DNA of 64,000 nucleotides. It comes from Myroides sp. NP-2. GTDB lineage: Bacteria > Bacteroidota > Bacteroidia > Flavobacteriales > Flavobacteriaceae. Shown here piece after piece: positions 63,213 to 64,000 of this stretch (positions are counted from its first letter, which is position 1; the number at the start of each line of letters is the position of its first letter). The DNA is taken from assembly GCF_014145665.1 (NCBI RefSeq), contig NZ_JACHTD010000016.1, positions 1-64,000 on the forward strand. Reading direction: 5' to 3'. Position numbers and translations under genes: made by a program. The notes beneath the pieces are model-generated. The model did no database searches. It saw only the letters and a list, made by a program, of their open reading frames with translations, and was not told where the DNA came from.

Positions 63213-64000
63213 TTAGTTTTTTTGCATGAATTCCAATAACAGCTGCTCCAATTGTTCTACTTTCTGTTGAACATGTTGATTGGCCTGTTCCAATTCTTTG
63301 ATTCTAGCTTCTTTTTCCTCAAGTTCTTTGTTTTGATCGATAATGTGCAAATACAATTCTTCTGTTTTTTCTAATAATTGGATGGATAACTCAGAAACGT
63401 TAAAAGCATATCCCTCCTCTGACTTAGTCAACTGATGAATCGGTGTAATACCAGGTAAGTGACGATTTTCTTTAATAAAATCTTCCACAACATCTAAACT
63501 CTTAAAGTTATAATCATATTTCAACGATGAGAATCCATCAAAATAGTTTTCAAATACATAATCTGCATAGTAACTGTTTACCGCCGTAATACTTCCATTA
63601 ACTCTTAACTTCTCACTAGGTGCAGTAGATGGTTCTGTAAATCCAATTCCAACCCATCCTTTCGTATAAATATTACTTGTCGGTGAAGTTGCAAGCTTAT
63701 GTGTGGTAGAGTCTAACCATGGATGTTTATTGATTGAATCAATTTCAATGGTGTGAATAACGCCATTCTCATCTGTATATAACAACGTATTGTTAGAAGC
63801 ATCGAATTCTAATTTTGTCAATGATTCTCCTCCTACAACTAACTCTTGTAATTTTAACTCTGTTACTTCACCAATCTCATTGGTATAGTATAAAGAGTTT
63901 ACAGCAGGATCGTAAACAAGGGTTGTTATGGTTTCATTTCCTTTAACGAGTACTTCAATGTCAATAGGATTTTCTATTCCTTTTTCATCGGTATAGGTTA
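63213..64000 (-). CDS. C-terminal part of a fibre-like surface protein, N-terminus beyond the window
   Basis: The frame is open to the right edge. It shows the same module as the left-edge protein: KGNETITTLVYDPAVNSLYYTNE. The last 200 residues contain KGWVGIGFTEPSTAPSEKL, then DYNFKSLDVVEDFIKENRHL with PGI, the usual C-terminal tail-fibre-like module of Bacteroidota, and a final coiled coil of about 50 residues (LEEKEARIKELEQANQHV). It ends without a type IX secretion domain. The coiled coil suggests an oligomeric stalk. Confidence 0.85.
   Translation of the reverse strand, partial: TYTDEKGIENPIDIEVLVKGNETITTLVYDPAVNSLYYTNEIGEVTELKLQELVVGGESLTKLEFDASNNTLLYTDENGVIHTIEIDSINKHPWLDSTTHKLATSPTSNIYTKGWVGIGFTEPSTAPSEKLRVNGSITAVNSYYADYVFENYFDGFSSLKYDYNFKSLDVVEDFIKENRHLPGITPIHQLTKSEEGYAFNVSELSIQLLEKTEELYLHIIDQNKELEEKEARIKELEQANQHVQQKVEQLEQLLLEFMQKN

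Overview
The window is chromosomal DNA from a member of the Bacteroidota, most likely a Flavobacteriaceae such as Myroides or a close relative. The evidence is low GC, repeated matches to the Bacteroidota promoter box TANNTTTG, weak ribosome binding sites, type III glutamine synthetase, a fused ResB/CcsA cytochrome c biogenesis protein, a Bacteroidota-style long GAPDH, and repetitive surface proteins with flavobacterial N- and C-terminal modules. The genus is inference; the family-level call is firmer. No phage, insertion sequence, CRISPR array or rRNA operon was seen.

Region 1 (1-6.6 kb) and the right edge (60.8-64 kb) are surface-protein loci. Each pairs a modular fibre-like protein, cut by the window edge, with a large secreted protein. 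The left fibre gene has an A8 tract just after its ATG that puts the start out of frame with its own signal peptide: phase variation or a sequence error. Region 2 (7.3-12 kb) holds an aminotransferase and the cytochrome c synthase. Region 3 (12.4-31.8 kb) contains two heavy-metal RND efflux systems, a CzcCBA-like operon and a CusACB-like operon. They are separated by glutamine synthetase, a lipoprotein, a lipase and an unknown protein whose upstream DNA carries the same 11-bp phased repeats as the first efflux operon. The second system has a Cys/Met-rich exported protein, a Met-rich insertion in its outer-membrane channel and an adaptor with two C-terminal HMA domains.

Region 4 (32-34.35 kb) is a small accessory patch next to tRNA-Arg(UCU): unrecognised membrane, lipoprotein and secreted genes, plus a decayed 3' copy of one of them. 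Region 5 (34.35-41.9 kb) holds transporters and regulators: a Bcr/CflA-like pump with AraC, a VOC protein, a TlpA thioredoxin, a uracil permease, and an MFS exporter divergent from a LysR regulator. Region 6 (41.9-48.1 kb) has two aconitases on the same strand. Between them lies the strangest object in the window: a four-helix-bundle (S23/Avd-like) gene bracketed by two inverted, related arrays built from CTTTGNN heptamers.

Region 7 (48.6-60.2 kb) is mostly housekeeping: SurA-type chaperones, release factor 3, a HAD hydrolase with a type A chloramphenicol acetyltransferase, MltG, a GNAT enzyme, DapF, an HtrA protease, GAPDH and a small conserved protein. It is followed by about 0.5 kb of gene-free, possibly structured DNA before the right-hand surface locus.

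Intrinsic terminators are frequent, and several serve convergent genes. All assignments come from reading the sequence; no database search was possible.
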